NCBI RefSeq assembly: GCF_001618425.1 | Contig: NZ_BDCU01000023.1 | Location: forward strand, 124,001-188,000 | Direction: 5' to 3' | Length of the DNA stretch: 64,000 bases | Source of the DNA: Nocardia fusca NBRC 14340 | GTDB lineage: Bacteria > Actinomycetota > Actinomycetes > Mycobacteriales > Mycobacteriaceae | Shown here: positions 18,106 to 26,869 of the stretch, in pieces | How positions within the stretch are numbered: position 1 is the first letter of the stretch | How the letters are laid out: each line of letters starts with the position of its first letter | Notes under the pieces: generated by a model | Told to the model about the DNA's origin: nothing | The model's input: only the letters and a program-made list of their open reading frames with translations | The model's database searches: none | Program-made: the position numbers and the translations under genes

Positions 18106-18515
18106 CGCGCGAACCGACTGCGCGTCAATACAGTTCGTGACCTGTTCACGCAGTGGACGGCGGCGCACCGAAACTTCGATGGCCGTTCAGCGCGTGGTGG
18201 GCCGAGGGTAAGACTCGGCTGCGATCTTCGGTTGTGACCCGTGCTGTCGCCGGGCGTCGGTGAGGAGGGCGTGAGCGAATGGAGTGCCCGGCGCCGATGC
18301 GTGACCAGGGTGCCGGTGATTGTGGGATCACCGCGACCCCGTCGTCCGGCCGGACCGCGATCCGGCCGGGTGTTCAGTTGTGTGGTCCGGGGGTGGGAGT
18401 CCCGGGATCGGACGCCGGAATCGTATCGGTCCGGTGCCCAGCCGATCTCGAGTCGCTGTTCCCAGCATTGACGAGTGGCAGGACGCGGAACTTCGACGTG
18501 GCGGGAGTGTGAGGT
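18106..18515. other. Non-coding gap before the EspB-like gene
   Basis: This stretch of 410 bp has no frame with convincing codon bias or ribosome site. A small palindrome CGTGA-CCTGT-TCACG lies at 18136-18150, just after the immunity-like gene, and could contribute to transcript ending or be an operator. A promoter for the next gene is expected here but no clear -35/-10 pair stands out. Confidence 0.4.
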
Positions 18516-20312
18516 ATGGCCGGCGACGACCCGTGGGGTGCTTTCCGGGACCGCGCCGCGAGCGGCGGCGTGGCGTTCGAGGAAGCTGTCGCGCGGGACG
18601 CGGCGCAGTTCTGCGCCGACCTGATCAGCATTTTCGATGTCGTCGACGGGGTCGCGCCGCTGCTGGTGCCGCTGACGAAGCTCGGACCCGAATCGTTCTC
18701 CGGTCCGGAGCGGCTGCGCGCGAAGTACGACGAGGTCGCCGGTGAGTTCGCCGACGACATCATGTCCGGGCATCGCCGGCGCGTCACCGACCTGGGCGAG
18801 GCCTTCGTCCTGGCCGGAAAGCTCTATCAGGAAACCGATGCGGACGCGGCCGGGACGTTCGCGCGGATGGTGGACGACAGTATGGCGGGCTCGCTGGTCG
18901 AGCACGCGTTCTCGCACTACGACGAGACCGACGGCTGGGTCGACGAGACCTACACCCTCGTTCCCGATCTCGGGAATTACGCCGATAAGAACAACAAGTT
19001 CACGCTGCCGAGCGGACTGTCGGGTTTGCCCGGTAGCGCGGGTGCGGAGGGGTTCGCGGCGGAGGCGCCGCCGGCCGGTGGACTGAACTTCAACCAGTTC
19101 TGGTGGCTGGGCCAGGAGATCAACGGCGCTTCCCAGTTCATCGCGGACAAGGCCACCTATTGGATCCGGATGAAGATTCAGCTGGACACCGGCTTCACCG
19201 ATTTCGACCAGGGGATGCAGGGCCTGCTGGAGTCCGACCGATGGAAAGGTCAGGGGGTCGAGGGCGCGACCACGGCGGTCCGGGCCTATCTCGGCAGCGG
19301 CAAGCATCTGATCTCGGCCATGCAGCAGCTCGGCGACAACCTGCTGAACGCGTCCCAGTGGATTCAGAACACCGCGCTGGGTATGCCGGACAAATCGTGG
19401 GCCTACACCCGTCAGGAGGGCGGGGACGCCGCCGTCCACCAGCAGGAGACCTTCGCGCGACAGGTCTACGCGAACTGGTACGAACCGGGAGTCGAGCTCT
19501 CGGCCGGCGCGATTCCCAAACTCGTGAAGCCCACCGAGACCACCGGACCACCGGCGAACGACGGCGGGGGCGGTGGTGGCGGCGGCGCGAACGGTGGTGG
19601 CGGCGGTGGCGGTGGCCAGAACGGGCGGTACGAGCAGCAACAGGCGGCGCTGCAGGAGATCGATCAGCAACGTGCGGAACTGCTGGCCGCGCAGCAGGAT
19701 CTCGAGGAGCAGGCGCAGGCGCAGCAGGCCGCGCTGCAGCAGCAACAGCAGGCTCTCGAAAAGCAGCCGGAGGCGCAGCCGCTGTTGCAGGCGGCGCAGC
19801 AGGGGCTGCAGCAACTCGGCCAGATGGGACAGCAGTTGTCCACCGCCGCGCAGCAGGCGCTGCAGCAGGCCGGTATCACCGGGCTCCCGGGGATGCCCGC
19901 GTTGCAGGACGCGGTGAAGAACTACCAGTCGGCCTTGCAGAAGGCGGGGAAGTTGCCCGCCGGTCTGGGTGGGGGCGGTGCGGGTGCCGGTGGTGGCGCC
20001 GGTGGCGGGCCGGGCGCGGTCGGCCCGAAGTCCCCGCAGGTGCCGAACATGGAGAAGGCCGCCAAACTGTTTCCCCGCGCTTCCCTCGCCACAACGGTCG
20101 GCGGCGCGCAGTCCGCCGGTGTCGCCGCGTCCTCGATGGGGCAGGGCGCGCCCATGGGCGGTATGCCGATGGGCGGCGGTGGCGCGGGCGGCGCTGCCCA
20201 GGGCGGTCAGCAGAAGGACCACAAACGCGCCGACTACCTCGATTCCACCGAATGGCTGGAAGAAGGTATCGGTGAGCCGTCGGTCGTGGCGAAACCCGTG
20301 GTGGATCAGTGA
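18516..20312 (+). CDS. EspB/PPE-like ESX substrate protein (598 aa)
   Basis: The ATG at 18516 follows GGGAGTGTGAGGT. The N-terminal about 340 residues are helical with Trp-rich motifs (FWWLGQEI, KATYWIRMKIQL, DRWKGQG), comparable to WXG100/PPE-type helical bundles. Next come Gly-rich runs, a Gln-rich coiled coil (about 370-460), a Gly/Ala-rich stretch, and the tail HKRADYLDSTEWLEEGIGE. That tail type (K-R-x-x-Y-L-x-S-x-x-x-L-E-E) recurs at the C-terminus of ESX-linked proteins in actinomycetes. Its stop overlaps the start of the EspG-like gene by 4 bp, consistent with a chaperone-substrate pair. Secreted or surface-located in inference; similarity to EspB is by architecture only. Confidence 0.7.
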   Translation: MAGDDPWGAFRDRAASGGVAFEEAVARDAAQFCADLISIFDVVDGVAPLLVPLTKLGPESFSGPERLRAKYDEVAGEFADDIMSGHRRRVTDLGEAFVLAGKLYQETDADAAGTFARMVDDSMAGSLVEHAFSHYDETDGWVDETYTLVPDLGNYADKNNKFTLPSGLSGLPGSAGAEGFAAEAPPAGGLNFNQFWWLGQEINGASQFIADKATYWIRMKIQLDTGFTDFDQGMQGLLESDRWKGQGVEGATTAVRAYLGSGKHLISAMQQLGDNLLNASQWIQNTALGMPDKSWAYTRQEGGDAAVHQQETFARQVYANWYEPGVELSAGAIPKLVKPTETTGPPANDGGGGGGGGANGGGGGGGGQNGRYEQQQAALQEIDQQRAELLAAQQDLEEQAQAQQAALQQQQQALEKQPEAQPLLQAAQQGLQQLGQMGQQLSTAAQQALQQAGITGLPGMPALQDAVKNYQSALQKAGKLPAGLGGGGAGAGGGAGGGPGAVGPKSPQVPNMEKAAKLFPRASLATTVGGAQSAGVAASSMGQGAPMGGMPMGGGGAGGAAQGGQQKDHKRADYLDSTEWLEEGIGEPSVVAKPVVDQ

Positions 20313-21121
20313 TCGCCGGGGCCGGACCGCGGCTGTGGCGGTTCACCGATATCGAGTTCTACGCCCTGTGGACGGCGGCGACCGGGGAACTCGGACTGCC
20401 CTTCCCCTTCCATTTCACCGCCCGCACCCTCGACCCGCAGAAGTTCCGGTTCGACCAGCGGCAGGCACACGCGGAGTTGCGCGAGCGGCTGGGGGAGACA
20501 TTCGATCCGGTGCTCGATGTCCTCGCCCACCCCGATATCCGGGTGGTCCTCAGCGGCAGCGATCACCGCGAGGGCGACGAGCCGCGCAGTGTCGTGCGGC
20601 TGCTGGGCGCCCGCCGGGCCTCGGCCGGCTATGTCGTCTCCTCGCTGCCCGGTGCGAGTTTCTGGCACAGCGGCGGTTTCACCGTGACCGGATGCGACGC
20701 GGTGCGGCTGGCGGACGAACTGGTGGCAAAGCTCCCCGACGTACCCGCCGGGAGCCGTGGTGAGACGGTGCTGCCGCGCCGTGCCGCCCCGGACCGGGGG
20801 GAGACGCGCCCCCGGAAGGCTCCCACCGTGCGTGATTCGTTCGCCGCGTCGGAGTTCGAACGCGGGTCGGCGTTCCTCGCCGCGCCCGTGAGCTGTGTGG
20901 GAACCATCGATGTGGAGCAGGGTTCGTCGATCTACGGCCCGCGCGGTATCACTCGCCACCGGATGGACTGGCGGGACCTGGTCGACGACGGCAGGTATCT
21001 GGTCCGCGGGGCCGACACACCGATCGCCGCACCCGCCGGCACCGAGTTGCTGACAGGCGCGATCAATTCGATGGTGGCCCAGGTGGTCCGGGTCATCAAG
21101 GACGAGCGTCGCAAGGTTTGA
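20309..21121 (+). CDS. espG: EspG-like ESX secretion chaperone (270 aa)
   Basis: GTG at 20309, translationally coupled (GTGA) to the EspB-like gene. The N-terminus W-R-F-T-D-I-E-F-Y-x-L-W, the following L-P-F-P-F segment, a central V-V-L-S-G...R-S-V-V-R-L-L-G-A-R-R sheet region and the late Y-G-P-R-G-I-T stretch are typical of the EspG/ESX secretion-associated family. EspG proteins bind PE/PPE-type substrates in the cytosol and keep them soluble before export. It is divergent from the second EspG in this window (26045-26836), so the two probably serve different substrates. Confidence 0.8.
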   Translation: MIAGAGPRLWRFTDIEFYALWTAATGELGLPFPFHFTARTLDPQKFRFDQRQAHAELRERLGETFDPVLDVLAHPDIRVVLSGSDHREGDEPRSVVRLLGARRASAGYVVSSLPGASFWHSGGFTVTGCDAVRLADELVAKLPDVPAGSRGETVLPRRAAPDRGETRPRKAPTVRDSFAASEFERGSAFLAAPVSCVGTIDVEQGSSIYGPRGITRHRMDWRDLVDDGRYLVRGADTPIAAPAGTELLTGAINSMVAQVVRVIKDERRKV

Positions 21122-21127
21122 GCGGTC

Positions 21128-21466
21128 TCACCGCCGGCGGCCGTGCTCGTCCCATTCCCGGATCGCTTCCAGTTCGCCGTGCTCTCCGAACAGGCTCTCG
21201 GCGGCGAGGCGACCGTTCGGATGCCACCGCCGGAACACCCCGCGCGGCTGCCCGCGACAGCTCTCCCCCTCCGATTTGAGCCGTCCGTCGGGCCACCACT
21301 CCCGGCAGCTGCCGTGCCGCAATCCGTCGAGGTAGAACTCCTGGGACAGCAGCTGGCCGGGCACCAGCTCTTCGACCACCTCGCCGGTGAACGGCTGCCC
21401 CGCGTACTCCAGTCGTAGGTCGGCGGTCACCGTGGTCGGGTCCTCGTTCAGGTCGATTCGCCTCAT
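21128..21466 (-). CDS. YwqK/MORN-repeat protein (antitoxin-like, 112 aa)
   Basis: The ATG at 21466 begins MRRIDLNEDPTT; the open frame extends upstream but loses codon bias. Three MORN-like repeats are visible: F-Y-L-D-G-L-R-H-G, W-W-P-D-G-R-L-K-S-E-G and W-H-P-N-G-R-L-A-A-E. Proteins of this form are annotated as YwqK-family antitoxins; MORN repeats also occur in unrelated scaffolds, so the antitoxin role is tentative. It is convergent with the EspG-like gene, with only 6 bp between stop codons, and is the only minus-strand gene in the first 27 kb. Confidence 0.7.
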   Translation of the reverse strand: MRRIDLNEDPTTVTADLRLEYAGQPFTGEVVEELVPGQLLSQEFYLDGLRHGSCREWWPDGRLKSEGESCRGQPRGVFRRWHPNGRLAAESLFGEHGELEAIREWDEHGRRR

Positions 21467-22077
21467 CGCGGATCTCCCGTGGGTCCGTGCACGCGGACAG
21501 AATATCGATGCGCTGGGCAAACGCGGTGCATATGCGGCGAATTCGCGGCGCCCACTCGTCTCCGCCGACGGCCGATCGGACCGGCGCCCCGCCCGGAGGA
21601 ATATCGGTGGCGGGCTCGGCCGGCTGCGCGGGCGTGGTCGCCGGCCCACCGCCGACCGTGACATCTCGCAGGCCGCTGCGGCTCGAAGTGAATTCCGGCA
21701 GCCGGTGCCGTTCGATATTCGGCTCTACCGCATCGGTGACGCGAACAATGAGCCGTTGAATAACGGTCGATAAATGGTCGAATTGTGTTCCGGGAACCTC
21801 GGTCCGGTATCGAACCGTCCCGGCGCAGGCTCGATCGGGCACCTCCCGCGGTGTGCCTCTTTACATCTGGGTGGTCAGGTCAACAGTGATCGCCTGGTCC
21901 GGAAGTCGCGTCCGGCTATCCGCGGTGCGGTCATCACCGGCCGATAACCGTCAGTTCATCTCGGCGATCGATACTCGAATAGAGAAATGGTCCGGATCAC
22001 GAAATTTGGGCGTGTGCGGTGAAATATGCGCGAGGGTCACGCCGCCGGGCCGTTCGAACATCGGAGGAGGCTGCACG
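21467..22077. promoter_or_regulatory. Upstream region of the ESX substrate operon
   Basis: This 611-bp divergent region separates the YwqK-like gene from the substrate operon. From about 21690 onward the sequence is clearly less GC-rich than the flanking genes and no frame shows third-position GC bias. It is the natural site for the operon promoter, and for the promoter of the YwqK-like gene on the other strand. I cannot name specific boxes with confidence. Confidence 0.5.
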
Positions 22078-22431
22078 ATGAGCGATTCCGGCCGGGTCGG
22101 ATCGGAATTTCCCACCGAGTTCGGCGTGCATTCGCTGGCAGGGACAATTCGCGTCCGGACAACGGAAATGGGTTTGCCCGTGGCGATATCCGTGGAACCC
22201 GGGCAGCTGCGCCGCGATCCGGACGCGCTCGCCGGCGAGATCCTGCGGCTGTGTAAACAGTCGGCCGCGCGGGCGGGCCTGGAGCGGCGAAAACAGCTGC
22301 AAGAGGCAGGTTTTACCGCCGAGCTACTGCGGTCGACCGGGCTGCCCACCGAAGCGGAGGTGGCGCGGCAGGAGATCGTCGACGAGCAGGACTACGACAC
22401 CGAACCCGAGAGCTGGCTGCGTTCGGTCTAG
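22078..22431 (+). CDS. Small ESX-locus protein of unknown function (117 aa)
   Basis: ATG at 22078 with a strong ribosome site CGGAGGAGG about 6 nt before; the frame is open further up but without codon bias. Product soluble, with a beta-rich first half (SLAGTIRVRTTEMGLPVAISVEP) and a helical, basic-then-acidic C-terminus ending EPESWLRSV. The layout (G-x-V-R-V-x-x-x-G-L-P-x-x-V-x-V) resembles the strand core of YbaB-like or ESX accessory proteins encoded next to espL in mycobacteria. It heads the operon that continues with a YbaB/EspL-like gene. A GC-rich hairpin follows its stop (22435-22454). Confidence 0.7.
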   Translation: MSDSGRVGSEFPTEFGVHSLAGTIRVRTTEMGLPVAISVEPGQLRRDPDALAGEILRLCKQSAARAGLERRKQLQEAGFTAELLRSTGLPTEAEVARQEIVDEQDYDTEPESWLRSV

Positions 22432-22511
22432 ACGCCGCGGCATCGGCGCCGCGGAATTCGGGCGCGAGAAGAGAAGGCAGACAAAAGGTCTCTATCTATT
22501 CGGAGGTGGAC

Positions 22512-22811
22512 GTGGTCGAAACAATGGATGAACTCATCGCCAGAGTGCAGCAGCAGGTTTATCGTCTCACCGATCTACGTGACGCGATGACCGGCATCCT
22601 GATCACCGAGACGTCATCCGACGGCACGGTAACCGTGGAAGTGAACGGAAATGTCGCGCTGACCGGACTGAGTTTCACCGGCGCGATCAGCAAACTCACT
22701 CCCGAACAGTTCGAGAAAACGCTGGTCGATACCGCGCGGGCGGCAGCTCACCGGGCCGTGACCGAACTCGGTGAGTTGATAAACGACTTCAATGCGGAGA
22801 GCACTAGGTAG
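22512..22811 (+). CDS. YbaB/EbfC-like (EspL-like) protein (99 aa)
   Basis: Start chosen at GTG 22512, 5 nt after GGAGG; an upstream in-frame GTG at 22506 overlaps that ribosome site. N-terminal helix, then a strand pair with D-G-T-V-T-V-E-V-N-G-N-V-A-L-T-G, then a helix: the YbaB/EbfC fold pattern. YbaB proteins bind DNA as dimers; in mycobacterial ESX-1 the family member EspL (Rv3880c) is a cytosolic accessory factor. Its position between small ESX proteins suggests the EspL role rather than nucleoid binding. Confidence 0.75.
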   Translation: MVETMDELIARVQQQVYRLTDLRDAMTGILITETSSDGTVTVEVNGNVALTGLSFTGAISKLTPEQFEKTLVDTARAAAHRAVTELGELINDFNAESTR

Positions 22812-22909
22812 TCACCGAGTGTTAACCGCGCCGCGATCGCGGCCGAAGGTATCGAATGGGTAGCGTTGATTACGAAACATTGTGGGATGTTTCGGGATTG
22901 GACGAAGAC

Positions 22910-23227
22910 ATGAACAACATTCACGTTGTCCCGGATGCGGTTCGCCTGTACGGCAGCGAATCCGCGGCCATGGCGGCCGGGGTGGCCGCGGCCGGCGCGG
23001 TCGATCAGGCGGCGACGGTCGCCTTCGCGGCTCCGGTGTTCGGGCTGATCGGTCAGGAATTCCTGGCCGCGTTCGCCTACGCGCAGGCCAATCACCTGTC
23101 CTCGGTGGCCGAACTCGCCGCCGTGCACGCCGGCACCGCGCTCACCGCGTATCAGGCCGCGGCGAGCTACGAGATCGCCGACGCCGGTAACGCTACGAAC
23201 ATCGGCGCGGTGTTCCCGGGTTCATGA
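22910..23227 (+). CDS. EspC-like type VII secretion target protein (105 aa)
   Basis: Begins MNNIHVVPDAVRLYG. An earlier in-frame ATG (22856, with GAAGG before it) would add 18 residues, but those codons lack the high GC3 of the rest, so the later start is preferred. The product is Ala-rich with two long helices (residues about 10-50 and 60-95) separated by a Gly/Phe turn, the helical-hairpin pattern of EspC/DUF2580-type substrates. Its stop overlaps the next start (ATGA), as in espC-espA-type pairs. Confidence 0.7.
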   Translation: MNNIHVVPDAVRLYGSESAAMAAGVAAAGAVDQAATVAFAAPVFGLIGQEFLAAFAYAQANHLSSVAELAAVHAGTALTAYQAAASYEIADAGNATNIGAVFPGS

Positions 23228-24642
23228 GTGCCCCAGGAGCAGGCGCGGCCCCGCCTCCCGGCGCGGAGGCCCTCGACCCGACAGTGCTGGACCTGTTACG
23301 CGGCAGTGCGCTGGCGCCGATGCTGGACAGGCCGGTGAACGACATCCTGCACAGCATGGGATTGCCGCATCTGCCGGAACTGCCGGCGTTCGGCCAACTC
23401 CCGGATATGCCGCCGCTGCCGACGATCGATCTGAGCGCGCTGATGCGCCCGCTCACCGATCTCGCCTCGGCCTTCGGCACCGGCCGATTCGGTGCCCCGG
23501 CACCGGCCGCCCCGGCGGACGGTGCGGCCGCATCGCGGGACGCGGCGGCCGCACCGCCCCCGCCGGTGGACCCCACCCAGGCGTTGTCGCAGATATCGAC
23601 CGTGATGCAGACGCTGCTGCAGGTCGCGCCATCGGTCCTGCAGACGGTCATGAGCCTGTGGCAGGGGATGGGTGCCACCGAGGCGGCCGAGAAGGCCGGG
23701 GCGGCACAGGCGGACGCGGCCGCGCTGGAGGCGCAGAGCACCGGCGAGAAAGCGCACCTGGCCAAGGGCGCGACCAGCGTGGCGATCGGCGGCGCGGAGA
23801 TGGCCGCGGTCATCGCCGCGTTCTCGGCGAAGCTGGCGCTGGCCCCGCTCTATGCGACGTCCGCGGGCGGCGCGGCGTACCTGGTGGCCTCGGCGGTCGA
23901 GGCGGGCGTCGAGGGGCTGGCCATCACGGCCAAGACCAAGACCGAACTCGGTATCGAGGCAGTGGGTATGACGCAGACCGGTGAGAAGGTGCCCATCACC
24001 AACGCACCCACCGGTGTGAACCCGGCCGATCAGATGAACCAGCTGATGCAGCTCGTCGGAATGGTCACGCCGCTCATCGGGACCGTGGGGCAGGCCGCCC
24101 GGTCGCTGGGGCAGCCGGCCGCCGCGAACCCGGCACTGTCCGCGCCGAAACCCATCGACGCGCCGGGCGCCACGGACGGCCCCGGGCACCACGAGCCGGA
24201 TGAAGCGCGGACCGGAGGTTTCGGTGGTGGTGGCGGCGGTCTCGGTGGGGCAGCGACGGGGGCGGCCGCCGCGCCGCTGAGCCCCTTTCCCGGGACCAGG
24301 ACCGCGGCACCCGGTCCGCTCGGTGCGGTCGGCGCGCCGGGTGGACTCGGCGGCGTGTCGTCGGGGTCGGCCACGGGCGCGGCCGCCGCGGCGCACAACG
24401 GGGCCGCGAATTCCACCGCGGCCGGCAGCGGCCCCGGTGTGATGCCGATGGGTGCCGGCATGGGCGCCGCCGCGGGAATGGCCCGCGACGGGGAATCGGT
24501 GACCGACGGTTCGGCGCGCGGCATGGTCTCGGCCGCACACGGCGACGAAGTGGTCGGGACGCTCGAAGGTATCGCGGTGCCGGTCGTCGGCGCGGCGGAA
24601 ACAGCATCGGAACCACCGCCGGACAAAGAACTCACGCTCTGA
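23224..24642 (+). CDS. EspA/EspE-like ESX-associated protein (472 aa)
   Basis: ATG at 23224, coupled to the EspC-like gene by a 4-bp overlap. Pro/Ala-rich N-terminus with leucine-spaced repeats (LPHLPELPAFGQLPDMPPLP), a long amphipathic helical centre (about 115-250) with a hydrophobic Ala-rich stretch, then a Gly/Ala/Pro-rich disordered half with many G-G and A-A-A runs. No enzymatic motif. Pairing with an EspC-like gene and the overall build suggest an EspA/EspE-type co-secreted partner, but I cannot show homology. Confidence 0.6.
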   Translation: MSAPGAGAAPPPGAEALDPTVLDLLRGSALAPMLDRPVNDILHSMGLPHLPELPAFGQLPDMPPLPTIDLSALMRPLTDLASAFGTGRFGAPAPAAPADGAAASRDAAAAPPPPVDPTQALSQISTVMQTLLQVAPSVLQTVMSLWQGMGATEAAEKAGAAQADAAALEAQSTGEKAHLAKGATSVAIGGAEMAAVIAAFSAKLALAPLYATSAGGAAYLVASAVEAGVEGLAITAKTKTELGIEAVGMTQTGEKVPITNAPTGVNPADQMNQLMQLVGMVTPLIGTVGQAARSLGQPAAANPALSAPKPIDAPGATDGPGHHEPDEARTGGFGGGGGGLGGAATGAAAAPLSPFPGTRTAAPGPLGAVGAPGGLGGVSSGSATGAAAAAHNGAANSTAAGSGPGVMPMGAGMGAAAGMARDGESVTDGSARGMVSAAHGDEVVGTLEGIAVPVVGAAETASEPPPDKELTL

Positions 24643-24674
24643 GAGCACCGGCGAACAGCACACAGGAGGGTCTC

Positions 24675-25007
24675 ATGAACAACGAGATGGGCGAGGTGTA
24701 CGACGGCGTCCGGTTCGACCCGGCCGCGGCGGGCAAGGCCTCGTCGGGGCTGGACACGCTGGCCGACCGGCTGGCCGCCGATCTCGACGCGGCCGCGCAG
24801 GCGTTGACCGTGGTGCCGGCGGGGATCGACGAGGTGTCGGGGCGAGCGTCGCAGACCCACAACGATGTCGCTACCTCATATCTGGCCGGCGCGCGGGCCA
24901 GTGTGCAGGAGATGCGCAAACTGGCCGCCACGCTGCGGCTGAGCACGACGCAGTTCGACGGTATGGAAACCGACAACGTCTCGAACCTCGGCGGCCCGAA
25001 GGCCTGA
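24675..25007 (+). CDS. PE-like small helical ESX protein (110 aa)
   Basis: ATG at 24675 after AGGAGGG. Predicted two-helix hairpin; the motif V-V-P-A-G-I-D-E-V-S-x-R-A at about residues 46-58 matches the turn typical of PE domains (P-x-G-x-D-x-V-S). It lies directly before a PPE gene, as PE genes usually do, so it probably forms the PE half of a PE-PPE heterodimer exported by this ESX system. The strict PE signature at the N-terminus is absent. Confidence 0.7.
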   Translation: MNNEMGEVYDGVRFDPAAAGKASSGLDTLADRLAADLDAAAQALTVVPAGIDEVSGRASQTHNDVATSYLAGARASVQEMRKLAATLRLSTTQFDGMETDNVSNLGGPKA

Positions 25008-25049
25008 CCGCGGCTCGTACCGGCGACGATCGAAGGGTATTGCGCAGCG

Positions 25050-26048
25050 ATGATCGAACCACCGCAGCCCGGTTTCACCGGTGTCGTGTGGCCCGCGCGC
25101 CCGGCCGACCGGCTGGCCCGCGACCTCACCGCCGGCCCGGGTGCCGTGCCGATGGCCGAGGCGGTCCAGGCGTGGGCCCGGCTGGCCGCGTCCTTCGGCG
25201 CGGCGGTGGTGGAATACGAACGGATGGTCCTGGAGATGCGCGGCGCCTGGGGGTCCGGGCGCAGCAGCGAAGTGCTGCAGCGCATCTCGACATTGCGCGA
25301 CTGGCTGGTCGACGCGGCGGCGGCGGCGACGGCCAATGCCGCGCGCTTCCAGGCTCAGGTCGCGGCCTACGAGATCGCCCGGCTGGCGATGCCGCATACC
25401 GCCGATATCGAACAGATCCAGCAGATCCAGCGGATGCTGGAATCGGTCGGCGGCATGCTGGGGGCCCCGATCGCAGCGATCGCGGCCGAGACCGACAAGG
25501 ACGCGGATATGGCCAAGGCCGTGGCCTCCCGGGTCATGGAGAACTACGAGAAGGCCACCGAACCGCTCGCGTCGTCGTGGCAGCATCCCACGCCACCGGC
25601 GATCGCGCCCGATACCGCGCTGGCCGCCGAACACGCGGCCGCCGCGCCGGGCGCGACCGCACCGGCGCCGGCGGTGCGTGGCGGTGTGCCCATGGGCGCG
25701 CTGGGCATACGGGTGGGCGCGATGCCGATTCCGGCGGCGATGCCGCGGGTCCCGGTCGCCTACACCGCGCCGATCTATACGCAGTCCGCGACGGCGCCGG
25801 AGGTCCTACCGCAGAACGCGTCGGTCGCCGCCGGTGGTTCTTCCCAGGCGGCGCCGCTCGCGCCGGGGGCGATGGGTGCCGCGAACGCCGCGGCCGGCGG
25901 GCAGGAGGCGCCACGGTTCCCGCGGGCGGGCCTGTCCGGTGACGAGGACGATCATTTCGCCGGCGAGGGCGAACTGCGGGCCGCGCCGGCGGTGCTCGGC
26001 GCGGTGGAGGCGCCGGCGGTGCGGGCGCACGCCGGAGGTACGCGGTGA
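25050..26048 (+). CDS. PPE-family ESX substrate (332 aa)
   Basis: ATG at 25050. The N-terminus has P-P-Q-P-G-F-T-G-V-V-W-P-x-R-P (PPE-type opening), a conserved GAWGSG turn around residue 70, and long helices to about residue 180, the PPE bundle. The C-terminal 150 residues are Ala/Pro/Gly-rich and disordered, ending with an acidic EDDHFAGEGEL segment. Expected to pair with the PE-like protein just upstream and be bound by the EspG encoded 4 bp overlapping downstream. Confidence 0.8.
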   Translation: MIEPPQPGFTGVVWPARPADRLARDLTAGPGAVPMAEAVQAWARLAASFGAAVVEYERMVLEMRGAWGSGRSSEVLQRISTLRDWLVDAAAAATANAARFQAQVAAYEIARLAMPHTADIEQIQQIQRMLESVGGMLGAPIAAIAAETDKDADMAKAVASRVMENYEKATEPLASSWQHPTPPAIAPDTALAAEHAAAAPGATAPAPAVRGGVPMGALGIRVGAMPIPAAMPRVPVAYTAPIYTQSATAPEVLPQNASVAAGGSSQAAPLAPGAMGAANAAAGGQEAPRFPRAGLSGDEDDHFAGEGELRAAPAVLGAVEAPAVRAHAGGTR

Positions 26049-26836
26049 AGACTTTGAGCAACGACGGCCTGCTCGCGGTCGCCGAGCGACTCGGTGTGCA
26101 GACCCTGCCCCTGGTGCTCGCCGCCGGACCGCGGCAGGACTCCTACGACGAATGGCGGGCGGCTCGGGAGCGAGCCGTCGCGGAACTGATCACCGCGGAG
26201 GTGTTCGACGCCGAGGGCGATGTGGACATCGATCTGGCCGACGCGTTGTACATACTCGCGCAACCGGATCACGAGCTGGTGGCCCGCGGTTACGGGCCCG
26301 AGCACACGCTGCGCGGATGCGTCGCCGGCCGCGCGCAGCGGTACGCAGTGGCGATCCGGACCGGGGACAGTTTCGATATCGGGACCATCTGGTGCGACGG
26401 TTCGCCCGCCGCGCTGGTGCGGCCGCTGCTGGACGCGCTCGGGCCGGGGGAGCCCGCCGCGGTCGGTGGATTCAGCGCGCCGGCCGACGAACTCGCCCAC
26501 CGCCTGAACGCCGCCGAGACCACCGGCGACTACGCGGACGCCCTCTACGCGCTGGGGGTACCCGACCGCGACGCCACCGTGCTCGGCTCGGCCTTCGGCA
26601 GCTGCCACGCCTACACCGAGATCGTGGCCTACAGCCACGAGGACGGATCGACCACCCGCGCCCCCGGCGCGGTCGCGGTGTACGACACCGAACGTGGGCG
26701 GATCGCTGCCGCTCCCATGGTTTCACCGGACCGGCAGGTCTGGTCGACGGTCACGACGGGCACCGACCATCGGGTCGCGCAGGCGGTCGCCGGGCTGCTC
26801 GAGGGTCTGCCCGGGGGGAGGTGGCCGACACCGTAG
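26045..26836 (+). CDS. espG: EspG-family ESX secretion chaperone (263 aa)
   Basis: GTG at 26045 overlapping the PPE stop (GTGA). Features of the EspG fold: an L-T-x-x-E-like opening helix, L-A-Q-P-D-H-E-L-V-A-R-G strand, V-A-I-R-T-G-D-S-F region, and a C-terminal G-S-C-H-A-Y-T-E-I-V-A...G-A-V-A-V-Y-D-T-E-R-G-R-I sheet followed by a D-x-x-V-A-Q-A-V-A-x-L-L helix. EspG binds the tip of PPE proteins and targets PE-PPE pairs to their ESX. Translational coupling to the PPE gene strongly supports this partner. Confidence 0.85.
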   Translation: MKTLSNDGLLAVAERLGVQTLPLVLAAGPRQDSYDEWRAARERAVAELITAEVFDAEGDVDIDLADALYILAQPDHELVARGYGPEHTLRGCVAGRAQRYAVAIRTGDSFDIGTIWCDGSPAALVRPLLDALGPGEPAAVGGFSAPADELAHRLNAAETTGDYADALYALGVPDRDATVLGSAFGSCHAYTEIVAYSHEDGSTTRAPGAVAVYDTERGRIAAAPMVSPDRQVWSTVTTGTDHRVAQAVAGLLEGLPGGRWPTP

Positions 26837-26869
26837 TTCTCCCGGTGCTAACCCACCGTCTCTTCATCT

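Noticed and set aside
18241..18471. Small gene in the gap before the EspB-like gene
   Set aside because: No ribosome site, no codon bias, and overlapping equally good frames.
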